NCBI RefSeq assembly: GCF_037949285.1
Contig: NZ_CP149926.1
Location: 1,901,501 to 1,965,500 of the forward strand
Length of the DNA stretch: 64,000 nt
Source: Thioclava sp. GXIMD4216
GTDB taxonomy: Bacteria; Pseudomonadota; Alphaproteobacteria; Rhodobacterales; Rhodobacteraceae
Direction of reading: 5' to 3'
The notes under the pieces were generated by a model, which was not told the DNA's origin, ran no database searches, and saw only the letters and a program-made list of their open reading frames with translations. Shown piece by piece: positions 55,936-63,661 of this stretch; position 1 is the first letter of the stretch, and every line of letters begins with the position of its first letter. The translations under genes were made by a program, and so were the position numbers.

Positions 55936-57135
55936 TCAGGAGACCGCAAATTTCAGAAGCTTGATCGCCGCGAAATCGCTGACATCGCCGCCCACTCGCT
56001 TGGAGGCGTAAAACAGCACATGCGGCTTGGCCGAGAAGGGGTCACGCAGCACACGCAGATCGGGACGTTCGGCAATAGTGTAGCCCTGATGGAAATCGCC
56101 GAAAGCAATCGCATAGGTATCCGCTGCGATATCGGGCATATCCTCCGCGATCAGCACCGGATAGCCCATCAGGCGCGCAGGCTCGCCCGCAGCCAGACCG
56201 TCCGACCACAGGAAGCGGCCATCAGCATCCTTCATCTTGCGCACGGCCCCTGCGGTTTTGGAATTCATCACGAAGCTGCCATTGGCGCGATATTCCGCCT
56301 CAAGTGCATAAACCAGATCGACCACCGCATCCGCGGCCGCCGTGGCCGAGAAATCCCCTGCAACGCCGGTCGCCACATAGCCCAGACTACCCCAGGCCCA
56401 GTTTTCATTATTCACAGCCGGATGAGCCAGAAAACCCTTGGGCTTATCGGCACCATCGCCATTCACGAAAGCCGCAGCCTCCGCACGGGCGAAACGGTCG
56501 GCAATACGGCCCGCAAGCCAGCCCTCGATATCGAAGGCCGCATCATCCAGCAGACGCTGGCTGGCCTTGGGCATGGCCGAAAGCTCGTAGAGCGGGATCG
56601 AGATCCGGTCGATCTGCGGCGTGCTCGTCTCGGTGAGGTTCGCGGTCTCCGACGCCCAGCCCGAACCGATCTCGCCATGATCGACCAGCACGTCAAAGCT
56701 GGTGGCCTCGACCTGTACCACATTGGCGATCATGCGGATCGAGGCGGTCGAGCCGAGGATCGAGCGGATGGTATCGCTGGTCTGCGGATCGACCAGATAG
56801 CCACCCTCGGCGGCAACGGCCGTGTTCAGCCCCTTGGTCTCGACAACCAGACCGCGCAGACCGTCATCATCGCCCGAACGCAGATAGGCATCAAAGGCCT
56901 TCACATGGGGGGCGGTTTCTTGCGCTGCATGCGACAGGGCCGGACGATTTTGGATGGATTTGGTTTGCAACATGGTCAGACGCTCTTCCTGTTTCTGAAT
57001 GCGTGAAGTCATTTCGTTCTGGAAGCCCTTGGCTTCCTTCACAAATTCGCTAAGGGCCGAGTGCACCTCGGCCACGATCGGGGCCCCGTCGGACATAGCT
57101 GTCCGCTCCCCAAAGACGCTTTTGTCGGGGGTCAT
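55936..57135 (-). CDS. GTA g5: major capsid protein, HK97 fold
   Basis: 399 residues. N-terminal ~110 residues are a helical delta/scaffolding region (VHSALSEFVKEAKGFQNEMT), normally removed by the prohead protease. The HK97 body follows (GYLVDPQTSDTIRSILGSTA, IAEDMPDIAADTYAIAFGDF, HVLFYASKRVGGDVSDFAAI). GAGGAGAG precedes ATG 57135. Followed by the largest internal gap of the cluster, containing a tetraloop hairpin. Confidence 0.96.
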   Translation of the reverse strand: MTPDKSVFGERTAMSDGAPIVAEVHSALSEFVKEAKGFQNEMTSRIQKQEERLTMLQTKSIQNRPALSHAAQETAPHVKAFDAYLRSGDDDGLRGLVVETKGLNTAVAAEGGYLVDPQTSDTIRSILGSTASIRMIANVVQVEATSFDVLVDHGEIGSGWASETANLTETSTPQIDRISIPLYELSAMPKASQRLLDDAAFDIEGWLAGRIADRFARAEAAAFVNGDGADKPKGFLAHPAVNNENWAWGSLGYVATGVAGDFSATAAADAVVDLVYALEAEYRANGSFVMNSKTAGAVRKMKDADGRFLWSDGLAAGEPARLMGYPVLIAEDMPDIAADTYAIAFGDFHQGYTIAERPDLRVLRDPFSAKPHVLFYASKRVGGDVSDFAAIKLLKFAVS

Positions 57136-57175
57136 TGTCTCTCCTCAATTTTTCACGAAGATCGAAAGCGCGGGG

Positions 57176-57733
57176 TCAGTTACCCGCCAGTTGCGACGCG
57201 GCCGCACGCAGCGCCCGTGCCAGATGTGAAAGCTCTGCCCCTTCGGACATCGCTTTGGCGGCGACCCGCGCCTCCTTCAGCATCGGGAAGGTCACCAGGG
57301 ACACCTCCCAAAGATCCAGCTCGGTGAGCATCCGCTGGCCCTGCCCGTCGCGATGCGCCCGCACCACACGGTAGCCGATGGACAGACCGTCCATCGCCCC
57401 CGACGCCAGAAGCGCACGCGCCTCACGGGCACGGGCCACATCCTCCAGAAGATAGCCGCGCACAAATAGGCCGGTGCGATCTTCATGGATGTCTTCCCAG
57501 ACGCCGATGGGCTGCGTCTGGTCATGCTGCCAGAGCATCGCCACGCGGCGGCCTTCCTGCGCAAGCCGCGCAAGACAATCGGTATAGGCGCCGGGGCAGA
57601 CCACATCGCCGCCCTGATCAGGCAGGCCGAAAAGGCTGGCATAGCCCTCGATCCGGTCCTCGGTCACCTTCAGGGTGCTGGGCGTATCGGTGCGCACCGA
57701 TTTGAACTCCAGCCCCAGTGTCATTTGCTCCAT
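57176..57733 (-). CDS. GTA g4: HK97-family prohead protease
   Basis: 185 residues. Prohead protease signatures: IEGYASLFGLPDQGGDVVCP, the His in VAMLWQHDQTQPIG and the Ser in GAMDGLSIGYRVVRA. Cuts the capsid delta domain during maturation. AGGAGGG is four bases before ATG 57733. Confidence 0.95.
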   Translation of the reverse strand: MEQMTLGLEFKSVRTDTPSTLKVTEDRIEGYASLFGLPDQGGDVVCPGAYTDCLARLAQEGRRVAMLWQHDQTQPIGVWEDIHEDRTGLFVRGYLLEDVARAREARALLASGAMDGLSIGYRVVRAHRDGQGQRMLTELDLWEVSLVTFPMLKEARVAAKAMSEGAELSHLARALRAAASQLAGN

Positions 57734-57742
57734 TCAGCCCTC

Positions 57743-57976
57743 CTAATGCGGCACCATATCCAGAAGCCCGTAGACCGCCTGCGACAGCACCACGGCCACC
57801 ACGCCGTAAACCGCCATCCACAGACGCCGCTCAAGCCCCTCGATCATCGCTTCAATGCGCTGCAACCGGCGTTCCACCTGATCGAATTGCAGCTCCATAA
57901 TCTTCTCCGTCGCGTTGAACCGTTCCTCATGCAGATCGAACGGCTCCTTCAGAAAGCGCGAGCCTCCAGTCGGCAT
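57743..57976 (-). CDS. GTA g3.5: small head-formation protein (rcc01685 type)
   Basis: 77 residues: a short amphipathic coiled coil (EKIMELQFDQVERRLQRIEA) then one C-terminal membrane segment (LWMAVYGVVAVVLSQAVYGL). Matches the small RCAP_rcc01685-type protein between portal and protease in RcGTA, required for head formation there. Three bases separate it from g3 and nine from g4. Confidence 0.9.
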   Translation of the reverse strand: MPTGGSRFLKEPFDLHEERFNATEKIMELQFDQVERRLQRIEAMIEGLERRLWMAVYGVVAVVLSQAVYGLLDMVPH

Positions 57977-57979
57977 GGC

Positions 57980-59158
57980 TTACTCCTCCGGTTGACGCGG
58001 CAACCCCAGAAGAACGCGCTTCTCGGCAGCGGTCAGAAAGCTCGCCTCGCCCACGCGCTGCCATTGCGCATCGCGTTCCGAGGCCAGCGCGGGCACCTGA
58101 TCCAGATCGGGACGCAACTCGATGCGCGCGCCCAGAAAGCCCGACAGCCACCACGCAAGCGCCGCCGTCACCCGCGTGGCCAAAGGCAGCACGGTCAGCC
58201 GGAAGAAGGCCCGATTGGCCTCGGCGTAATTGGCATAGGTCGCATCGCCGGGAATGCCCAACAGCATCGGCGGCACCCCGAAGGCCACGGCAATCTCGCG
58301 CGCGGCGGCGATCTTGGTCTCATGGAACTCCATATCCGAGGGCGAGAACCCCATGGGTTTCCAATCAAGCCCCCCCTCCAGCAGCATCGGACGGCCCGCA
58401 TTGCGTGCGCCCTGATGATTGGCCTCCAACTCGAAGGTCAGACGGTCGTATTGATCGGGGCTCAAGACACCCTGACCATCAGCGCCCTTATAGATGATCG
58501 CCCCCGAGGGCCGCGCGGCATTATCCAACAGCGCCTTCGACCAATGGCTTGCGCTGTTATGCACATCCACCGCCACCGCCGCCGCCTGCATCGGAGACAG
58601 CCCGTAGTGATCATCCTGCGGGTGGAAGGTGCGAATATGGCAGATCGGATCGGGATGGCCCGTCAGATCAAAGCGGTGCTTGCGCGCGCCCACCGTGTAA
58701 TCATAGGCCACGGGCCAGCCGTCTTCGCCCGGCACCACACTCATCCTATCGGCGCGCAAGACATGCAGCTCCATCGGCACATCAACGCCCTCGCCCACGG
58801 CCTCGATATAGGTGTCACCGGTCAGCAGCATCTGGCCGAATAGCGCCTCAAGAAACTCGGCCTGCCCCTGAGCCCCATTCGGACGGCGCAGAAGGTCGAT
58901 CACCGGATGCGCCTCATAGCGGCGCTCGGCATCCTGACAGATCAGCGGCAGCGCGGCGGCTGCCTCGGCAATCAGCTTCACACAGCGAAAACCGATGGGG
59001 TTGCCGACAAAACCCTGCCGCGTCATCGAGGCCGTATCGCGCGGGCTCCAGATCACCCGCCCCGAGCCACCCGACAAAGACACAGGGCGACCGCGCACCG
59101 CTTTTGTCTCGGGCTCTGTCCCGGGCGCAGGCCCCTTACGAAAGATATTCAGCCCCAT
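57980..59158 (-). CDS. GTA g3: portal protein
   Basis: 392 residues, HK97-type phage portal: TRQGFVGNPIGFRCVKLIAE, LEALFGQMLLTGDTYIEAVG, MEFHETKIAAAREIAVAFGV and GDATYANYAEANRAFFRLTV. Forms the ring through which DNA enters and leaves. AAGGAGAT precedes ATG 59158. A strong hairpin lies between the g2 stop and this start. Confidence 0.95.
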   Translation of the reverse strand: MGLNIFRKGPAPGTEPETKAVRGRPVSLSGGSGRVIWSPRDTASMTRQGFVGNPIGFRCVKLIAEAAAALPLICQDAERRYEAHPVIDLLRRPNGAQGQAEFLEALFGQMLLTGDTYIEAVGEGVDVPMELHVLRADRMSVVPGEDGWPVAYDYTVGARKHRFDLTGHPDPICHIRTFHPQDDHYGLSPMQAAAVAVDVHNSASHWSKALLDNAARPSGAIIYKGADGQGVLSPDQYDRLTFELEANHQGARNAGRPMLLEGGLDWKPMGFSPSDMEFHETKIAAAREIAVAFGVPPMLLGIPGDATYANYAEANRAFFRLTVLPLATRVTAALAWWLSGFLGARIELRPDLDQVPALASERDAQWQRVGEASFLTAAEKRVLLGLPRQPEE

Positions 59159-59205
59159 GCAGATCTCCTTATCTCTAGTGCTCCCCGACCAAGCGGGCCA
59201 AAACG

Positions 59206-59231
59206 AAAGGGGCCGGAACACCGACCCCTTT
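59206..59231 (-). terminator. Terminator-like hairpin in the g2/g3 gap
   Basis: On the minus strand, AAAGGGGTCGG-TGTT-CCGGCCCCTTT, 11 bp with one U-G pair, followed by CGTTTTGG. It starts 5 bases after the g2 stop and ends 47 bases before the g3 start. The U-tract is interrupted, so termination may be partial. Confidence 0.6.
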
Positions 59232-59236
59232 TCGCA

Positions 59237-60595
59237 TCACAACCGTCTTACCTGTGGCCTGCGCCAATGGGCGGCAGGTTCGATCATCAGTTCCGTCAAA
59301 GCCCAGACCAAAGCATCCAGCCGGTCCGGAGACCCTTTGGCCTGATAGCCCTGCACCGTCATCTGACACATCTGGTCCTCCAGCTTGCCAAGGCTGGCCT
59401 TGCGGTCGTGGTAGACGCGACCCTGCTCGTAAAGGGCGGCCACCGGCTCGGCGCGCAGCCCCTTGCCGCGCCCTGCACGCAGCGCACGGAAGGGCACCAG
59501 CGGATCGACCTGCCGCAGAACGCCCTCGATGAGATCACCACCCTGATTGACCTCGGCCACCAGACGGTCGGCGCCAAAGCGCTCCATCGCGGCAATCGCG
59601 GCCTTGGCCCAATCGGTGGGCTTGCCGCCGATGCTCAGATCACCCAAGACATAGGCGCGCCAATCCTGCGGCGGCCCCTTGGTGACAGCGCCCGCCACGA
59701 TGATCCCGCATTCATCCGAAGCCGATCCCGCCGTGACCGCCGGATCAAGCGCCACCACGATCCGGTCAAGCGCAGGCACCTCATCAATCCGCAGAGCCTC
59801 AAGCATCTGCGTCGACCAAAGCGCCCCCTCGATATCCTCCAGCAGAACACCCTCCAGCTCCTGCCGCCCCAGACGCGTGCCGGCATATCGCGCCTGCACC
59901 TCGGCCAGAAAGCTCTCGGCCAGATAGGCGCGATTGGCCTCGGTCGGCGCATGGGTCACCACGGTCGAAGGGTTCTTCATGATCGCCCGTAGCACCGCCA
60001 CATCCCGCGGCGTGGTGGTCACCACCTGCTGCGGATGCCGCCCCAGACGCAGGGCGAATTGCAGCATGTCCCACGTATCCTCGGCACGCTTCCACTTGGC
60101 CAGCTCATCCACCCAAGCCGCATCAAACTGCGGCCCGCGCAAAGCCTCGGGGTCATGCGCCGAATAGGCCATCGCCATCGCGCCATTCGGCCAAACCAAC
60201 CTGCGGCGCGAGGCCTCCCACGTCGGACGACGATCGGGCGGCGAACAGGCGATGATCCCGCTGTCCCCCATGATCATCACATCACGCACCTGATCATAGG
60301 TCTCCCCCACCAAAGCCACACGCGAGGCCTTACCCGCATCCAGCGGCGTGGAGGATTCCACCTGAGAGCGCACCCATTCGGCACCGGCGCGGGTCTTGCC
60401 CGCGCCGCGCCCTCCCATAATCACCCAGCTTTTCCAGTCCCCCATCGGAGGCAACTGGTGAGGCAAGGCCCAGAACTCGAACAGCCACGGAAGGGCCAGA
60501 AGAGAATTCTCGTCCAGCCCATCCAGAAAGGCGTCAACGTCCTGAGGCGTCGCGGAGGCAAGCCAAGCGGCGCCCGATCTCAGTTCTGGCTGCAT
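59237..60595 (-). CDS. GTA g2: terminase large subunit
   Basis: 452 residues. Packaging ATPase and nuclease: Walker A GGRGAGKT at residues 61-68, Walker B in FDAAWVDELAKW, coupling motif near VVTTTPRDVAVL, and nuclease domain with IVVALDPAVTAGSASDECG. I chose ATG 60595 (MQPELRSGAAWLASATPQDV), which overlaps g1 by 62 bases; such overlap is known for the family. Confidence 0.95.
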   Translation of the reverse strand: MQPELRSGAAWLASATPQDVDAFLDGLDENSLLALPWLFEFWALPHQLPPMGDWKSWVIMGGRGAGKTRAGAEWVRSQVESSTPLDAGKASRVALVGETYDQVRDVMIMGDSGIIACSPPDRRPTWEASRRRLVWPNGAMAMAYSAHDPEALRGPQFDAAWVDELAKWKRAEDTWDMLQFALRLGRHPQQVVTTTPRDVAVLRAIMKNPSTVVTHAPTEANRAYLAESFLAEVQARYAGTRLGRQELEGVLLEDIEGALWSTQMLEALRIDEVPALDRIVVALDPAVTAGSASDECGIIVAGAVTKGPPQDWRAYVLGDLSIGGKPTDWAKAAIAAMERFGADRLVAEVNQGGDLIEGVLRQVDPLVPFRALRAGRGKGLRAEPVAALYEQGRVYHDRKASLGKLEDQMCQMTVQGYQAKGSPDRLDALVWALTELMIEPAAHWRRPQVRRL

Positions 60596-60860
60596 CAAAG
60601 TCGAGGTGCTGTCCTTCGACGACCCCGGCAGCCTCTCTGCGGAGTTTTTCAACGCGGTTCCTTTCCTCAAGCAAAAGTTGCAACGCCGCGCGCAAATCAC
60701 GCACGGCGGCCCGTGCTGTCTTGGCCTCGGCAAGCTCCCCCTGCCTCAGACCCTCCATCGCAATGGCCAGCTCCTCGGCCACATCGCGATACATCGCTCC
60801 GGCCATCTCCAGTGCTTCGACCGAAGATGCCCCTTCCAAATCAACGGAAGTCACTTTCAT
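60534..60860 (-). CDS. GTA g1: small terminase-like protein
   Basis: 108 residues, helical (ASSVEALEMAGAMYRDVAEE, ELAEAKTARAAVRDLRAALQ, LLEERNRVEKLRREAAGVVE). First gene of the cluster; RcGTA g1 acts as the small terminase subunit. ATG 60860 with AGGA close upstream; an extension to 60929 would run into the leader hairpin and is not family-like. Overlaps g2 by 62 bases. Confidence 0.88.
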   Translation of the reverse strand: MKVTSVDLEGASSVEALEMAGAMYRDVAEELAIAMEGLRQGELAEAKTARAAVRDLRAALQLLLEERNRVEKLRREAAGVVEGQHLDFDAARTEIGRRLACLRDASGR

Positions 60861-60906
60861 TCCTGTAATCCGCCTCTCATGTGGTGTGACTCCGCACGAG
60901 CAAAAT

Positions 60907-60942
60907 GAAAAAGACGCCCAACGGGTCACCCCGCGGCGTCTT
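60907..60942 (-). terminator. Terminator/attenuator-like hairpin in the GTA leader
   Basis: On the minus strand, outer stem AAGACGCC / GGCGTCTT and inner stem CGGG-GTGA-CCCG with a GNRA-type loop, followed by TTTC. It lies between the putative GTA promoter and the g1 start, 47 bases before g1. Confidence 0.65.
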
Positions 60943-60956
60943 GCCCACTTCTCCTA

Positions 60957-60996
60957 GCATGTCATAAGTGATGCCATGCAACGCTCTGACTGTCAA
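60957..60996 (-). promoter_or_regulatory. Candidate GTA promoter with overlapping 9-bp dyad
   Basis: On the minus strand a perfect -35 element TTGACA (60991-60996) is followed 17 bases later by a poor -10 (CATCAC, 60968-60973). An imperfect dyad GCATGTCAT / ATGCCATGC (plus-strand reading, 60957-60979, spacer AAGTG, 8 of 9 pairs) covers the -10 region and could be an operator. A weak -10 with a good -35 suggests activator dependence. No CtrA box is present here. Confidence 0.45.
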
Positions 60997-61043
60997 AGGA
61001 AATCGCGCCTAGGTTGCGCCCAGCCAGCGCACGTTGCACAAAG

Positions 61044-61069
61044 AAAAACCGGGCGCCTGGCCCGGTTTT
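61044..61069 (-). terminator. Terminator after mltG
   Basis: Stem AACCGGG / CCCGGTT (minus-strand reading, loop about 6 bases) followed by TTT; separates mltG from the GTA promoter region. Confidence 0.85.
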
Positions 61070-61090
61070 CCCAATCGCGATTGGCTGGAA

Positions 61091-62260
61091 TTAGTTACCA
61101 CCCGCCTCTTTTGCCCGTTGCGCCTCGATCGCGCGCCACTTGGCAACATTGGCATTATGCTCGGCCAAAGTGCTGGCAAAAGCATGCCCGCCCGTGCCAT
61201 CGGCCACAAAATACAGGTAGTCGGTGGAATCAGGGTTCAGCGCCGCCTCAATCGCAGCCTTACCCGGATTGGCAATCGGCGTCGGCGGCAGACCTGCGAT
61301 GACATAGGTGTTATAAGGGCTGTTCGCCCGCAGCTCGGACTGACGCAACCCACGCCCGAGCGACCCTTTGCCATTGGTCACCCCATAGATCACCGTCGGG
61401 TCGGTCTGCAGCCGCATGCCCTTCTCGATCCGGTTGATAAACACGCTCGCCACTTCGGGACGCTCCGCCGTCACGCCGGTCTCTTTCTCGACGATAGAGG
61501 CCATGGTCAGCGCCTCTTCCGGCGTCTTGTAGGGCAGCCCTTCGGCCCGATTGGCCCAAGCCGTGTTCAGGATTTCGGATTGCGCCGTCTGCATCTGTGC
61601 GATCAGCGCATTGCGGTCCTCGCCCTTGGTCACCACATAGCTTTGCGGCGCAAGGCTTCCCTCGGCGGGGACCTCTTTCACATCGCCAGACAGGAAATCA
61701 TAGGATTTCAGCGCCTGAACAATATGCCAGCTGGTTGCCCCTTCGGCCAGAATAACACGGTGATTGGTGATGTTTTTCTCGTCGACCAGTTCCTTGAACC
61801 CGTCGGGTTCGGGATCGGCCACCGGATCATATTTGGCAAGTTCCTCGTAGATCCCCGTCGCCGGATCCAGCTCGCGCAGCGCCAGTGTCTGGGTGTTGAC
61901 GCCGATACGGTAGATCAGTTCCGACCCACAGCTGGACGGCCCCCCACGGGTGATCTGATCCACGATGTCTTCCATCGTCGACCCCGGCTCGATGAGATAG
62001 GAACCGAATTTCAGCTTGCCGTCCTTTTCGGTGTAATCGGCACCGGTGCGGAAGATATAGCCCGACGAAATCGCGCCCTTGGCCTTCAGATCATCCGAGA
62101 CCTTCACGAAACTATCGCCCTGATCCACCCGCAAACAGATCGCCTGCGACAGCGGGCCTTCGGACACATATTCCCGTTTGGCCCATGCCACCACCCCCGC
62201 CACAGCGACGAGGATGACGATCATGGCCGTCAGAAAATTCGACGTGATGTTACGCCACAT
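61091..62260 (-). CDS. mltG: Endolytic murein transglycosylase MltG
   Basis: 389 residues. One N-terminal membrane anchor (LTAMIVILVAVAGVVAWA), LysM-like part, then the YceG/MltG catalytic domain: EEALTMASIVEKETGV with the catalytic Glu, VFINRIEKGMRLQTDPTVIY, PYNTYVIAGLPPTPIANPG and DYLYFVADGTGGHAF. Cleaves nascent glycan strands at the inner membrane. Start overlaps the fabF stop by one base (TGATG). Confidence 0.96.
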   Translation of the reverse strand: MWRNITSNFLTAMIVILVAVAGVVAWAKREYVSEGPLSQAICLRVDQGDSFVKVSDDLKAKGAISSGYIFRTGADYTEKDGKLKFGSYLIEPGSTMEDIVDQITRGGPSSCGSELIYRIGVNTQTLALRELDPATGIYEELAKYDPVADPEPDGFKELVDEKNITNHRVILAEGATSWHIVQALKSYDFLSGDVKEVPAEGSLAPQSYVVTKGEDRNALIAQMQTAQSEILNTAWANRAEGLPYKTPEEALTMASIVEKETGVTAERPEVASVFINRIEKGMRLQTDPTVIYGVTNGKGSLGRGLRQSELRANSPYNTYVIAGLPPTPIANPGKAAIEAALNPDSTDYLYFVADGTGGHAFASTLAEHNANVAKWRAIEAQRAKEAGGN

Positions 62261-63519
62261 CAGTCCGCCACCTTGCGCAGCACAAGGCTGGCATTGGTGC
62301 CGCCAAAGCCGAAGCTGTTGGACAGAGCCACATTGATCTCGCGCTTGACCGGCGCATTGGGCGCCAGATCCAGCGGCGTCTCCACCGCGGGATTATCAAG
62401 GTTCAGCGTCGGCGGTGCGACCTGATCGCGGATCGCCAGAATACAGAAGATCGCCTCCACGGCACCCGCCGCCCCCAGCAGGTGGCCGATCGAGGATTTG
62501 GTCGAGGACATCGTGGCCTTTGCCGCCGCCTCGCCCATCAGCCGCTCGACCGCTTTCAGCTCGATCGTGTCGGCCATGGTCGAGGTGCCATGCGCGTTGA
62601 TATAATCGATCTGGTCGGCGGTAATGCCCGCACGCTTAAGCGCCATTTTCATCGAGCGGAAGCCGCCATCACCATCTTCCGAAGGTGCGGTGATGTGATA
62701 GGCATCGCCCGACAGACCATAGCCGATCACCTCGGCATAGATCTTGGCACCGCGCGCTTTGGCGTGCTCATATTCTTCCAGAACCACAATCCCCGCGCCC
62801 TCGCCCATCACGAAACCGTCGCGATCGGCATCATAGGGGCGCGAAGCCTTGGTCGGGTCTTCGGCCTTGGTCGAGAGGGCCTTGCAGGCATTGAACCCCG
62901 CAATCCCGATCTCGCAGATCGGGCTCTCGGCACCGCCCGCCACCATCACATCGGCATCGCCCCACTGGATCAGACGCGCCGCATCCCCGATGGCATGCGC
63001 CCCCGTCGAACAGGCCGTGACCACCGCGTGGTTGGGGCCCTTGAAGCCGTGCTTGATAGAGACCTGTCCCGAAACGAGGTTGATCAGCGCCGACGGGATA
63101 AAGAAGGGCGAGACACGTTTGGGCCCGCGCTCCTTGATCAGAACGGCGGTATCCGCAATCGCCTTGAGGCCACCGATCCCGGCACCGATCATCACGCCGG
63201 TCCGCTCGCGCTCTTCGTCGGTTTGCGGCGCCCAGCCGGCATCTTTCACAGCCTGATCGGCAGCCGCCATCCCGTACAGGATGAATTCGTCAACCTTGCG
63301 GGCCTCTTTCGGGGCCATCCAGTCATCAGGATTGAATGTTCCGTTGGTCCCGTCACCACGCGGAATTTCGCAGGCATATTTGGTGACGACCTCGGACGCA
63401 TCGAAGCGCGTGATCGGGCCTGCCCCCGACTGACCGTCCAGCAAACGCGACCAAGTTTCCTCGACACCGCAAGCCAGCGGAGACACCATTCCAAGACCTG
63501 TGACGACAACCCGACGCAT
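62260..63519 (-). CDS. fabF: Beta-ketoacyl-ACP synthase II
   Basis: Condensing enzyme of fatty acid elongation. Catalytic Cys in AVVTACSTGAHAIGDA, His residues in YINAHGTSTMADTIEL and SSTKSSIGHLLGAAGAVEA, C-terminal NSFGFGGTNASLVL. 419 residues; AGAGGTA precedes ATG 63519. The acyl carrier protein gene that often precedes fabF is not directly upstream; an unidentified gene fragment is. Confidence 0.97.
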   Translation of the reverse strand: MRRVVVTGLGMVSPLACGVEETWSRLLDGQSGAGPITRFDASEVVTKYACEIPRGDGTNGTFNPDDWMAPKEARKVDEFILYGMAAADQAVKDAGWAPQTDEERERTGVMIGAGIGGLKAIADTAVLIKERGPKRVSPFFIPSALINLVSGQVSIKHGFKGPNHAVVTACSTGAHAIGDAARLIQWGDADVMVAGGAESPICEIGIAGFNACKALSTKAEDPTKASRPYDADRDGFVMGEGAGIVVLEEYEHAKARGAKIYAEVIGYGLSGDAYHITAPSEDGDGGFRSMKMALKRAGITADQIDYINAHGTSTMADTIELKAVERLMGEAAAKATMSSTKSSIGHLLGAAGAVEAIFCILAIRDQVAPPTLNLDNPAVETPLDLAPNAPVKREINVALSNSFGFGGTNASLVLRKVAD

Positions 63520-63661
63520 ATGCCATACCTCTTGTGGCTAATTAACCTTCGGGCATCACATACACGGGCAATCCCCTGCGCGCAATTCAAAGGATTGCTC
63601 CGATAGGCGGTTTCCGCCACGCAAGAGGTTGGGCCCGACATAAATTCCTACGGCATCGCGC

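Larger units (their letters stand above)
46832..60860 (-). mobile_element. Complete R. capsulatus-type gene transfer agent (GTA) structural cluster
   Basis: Seventeen genes in the canonical RcGTA order g1 to g15 (with g3.5 and g10.1), all on the minus strand and none visibly broken. It is a domesticated tailed-phage cluster that packages random host DNA in small heads. There is no integrase, repressor, replication or lysis gene, as expected: in RcGTA these functions are lost or encoded elsewhere. Flanked by mltG/fabF upstream and cysE downstream. Genes are tightly packed, with several ATGA overlaps; hairpins occupy the gaps before g1, g3, g6 and g9. Confidence 0.95.

Noticed and set aside
46832..60860. 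Active prophage interpretation of the phage-like region
   Set aside because: No integrase, repressor, replication or lysis gene, no attachment-site repeats seen, and the gene order is that of a domesticated GTA.
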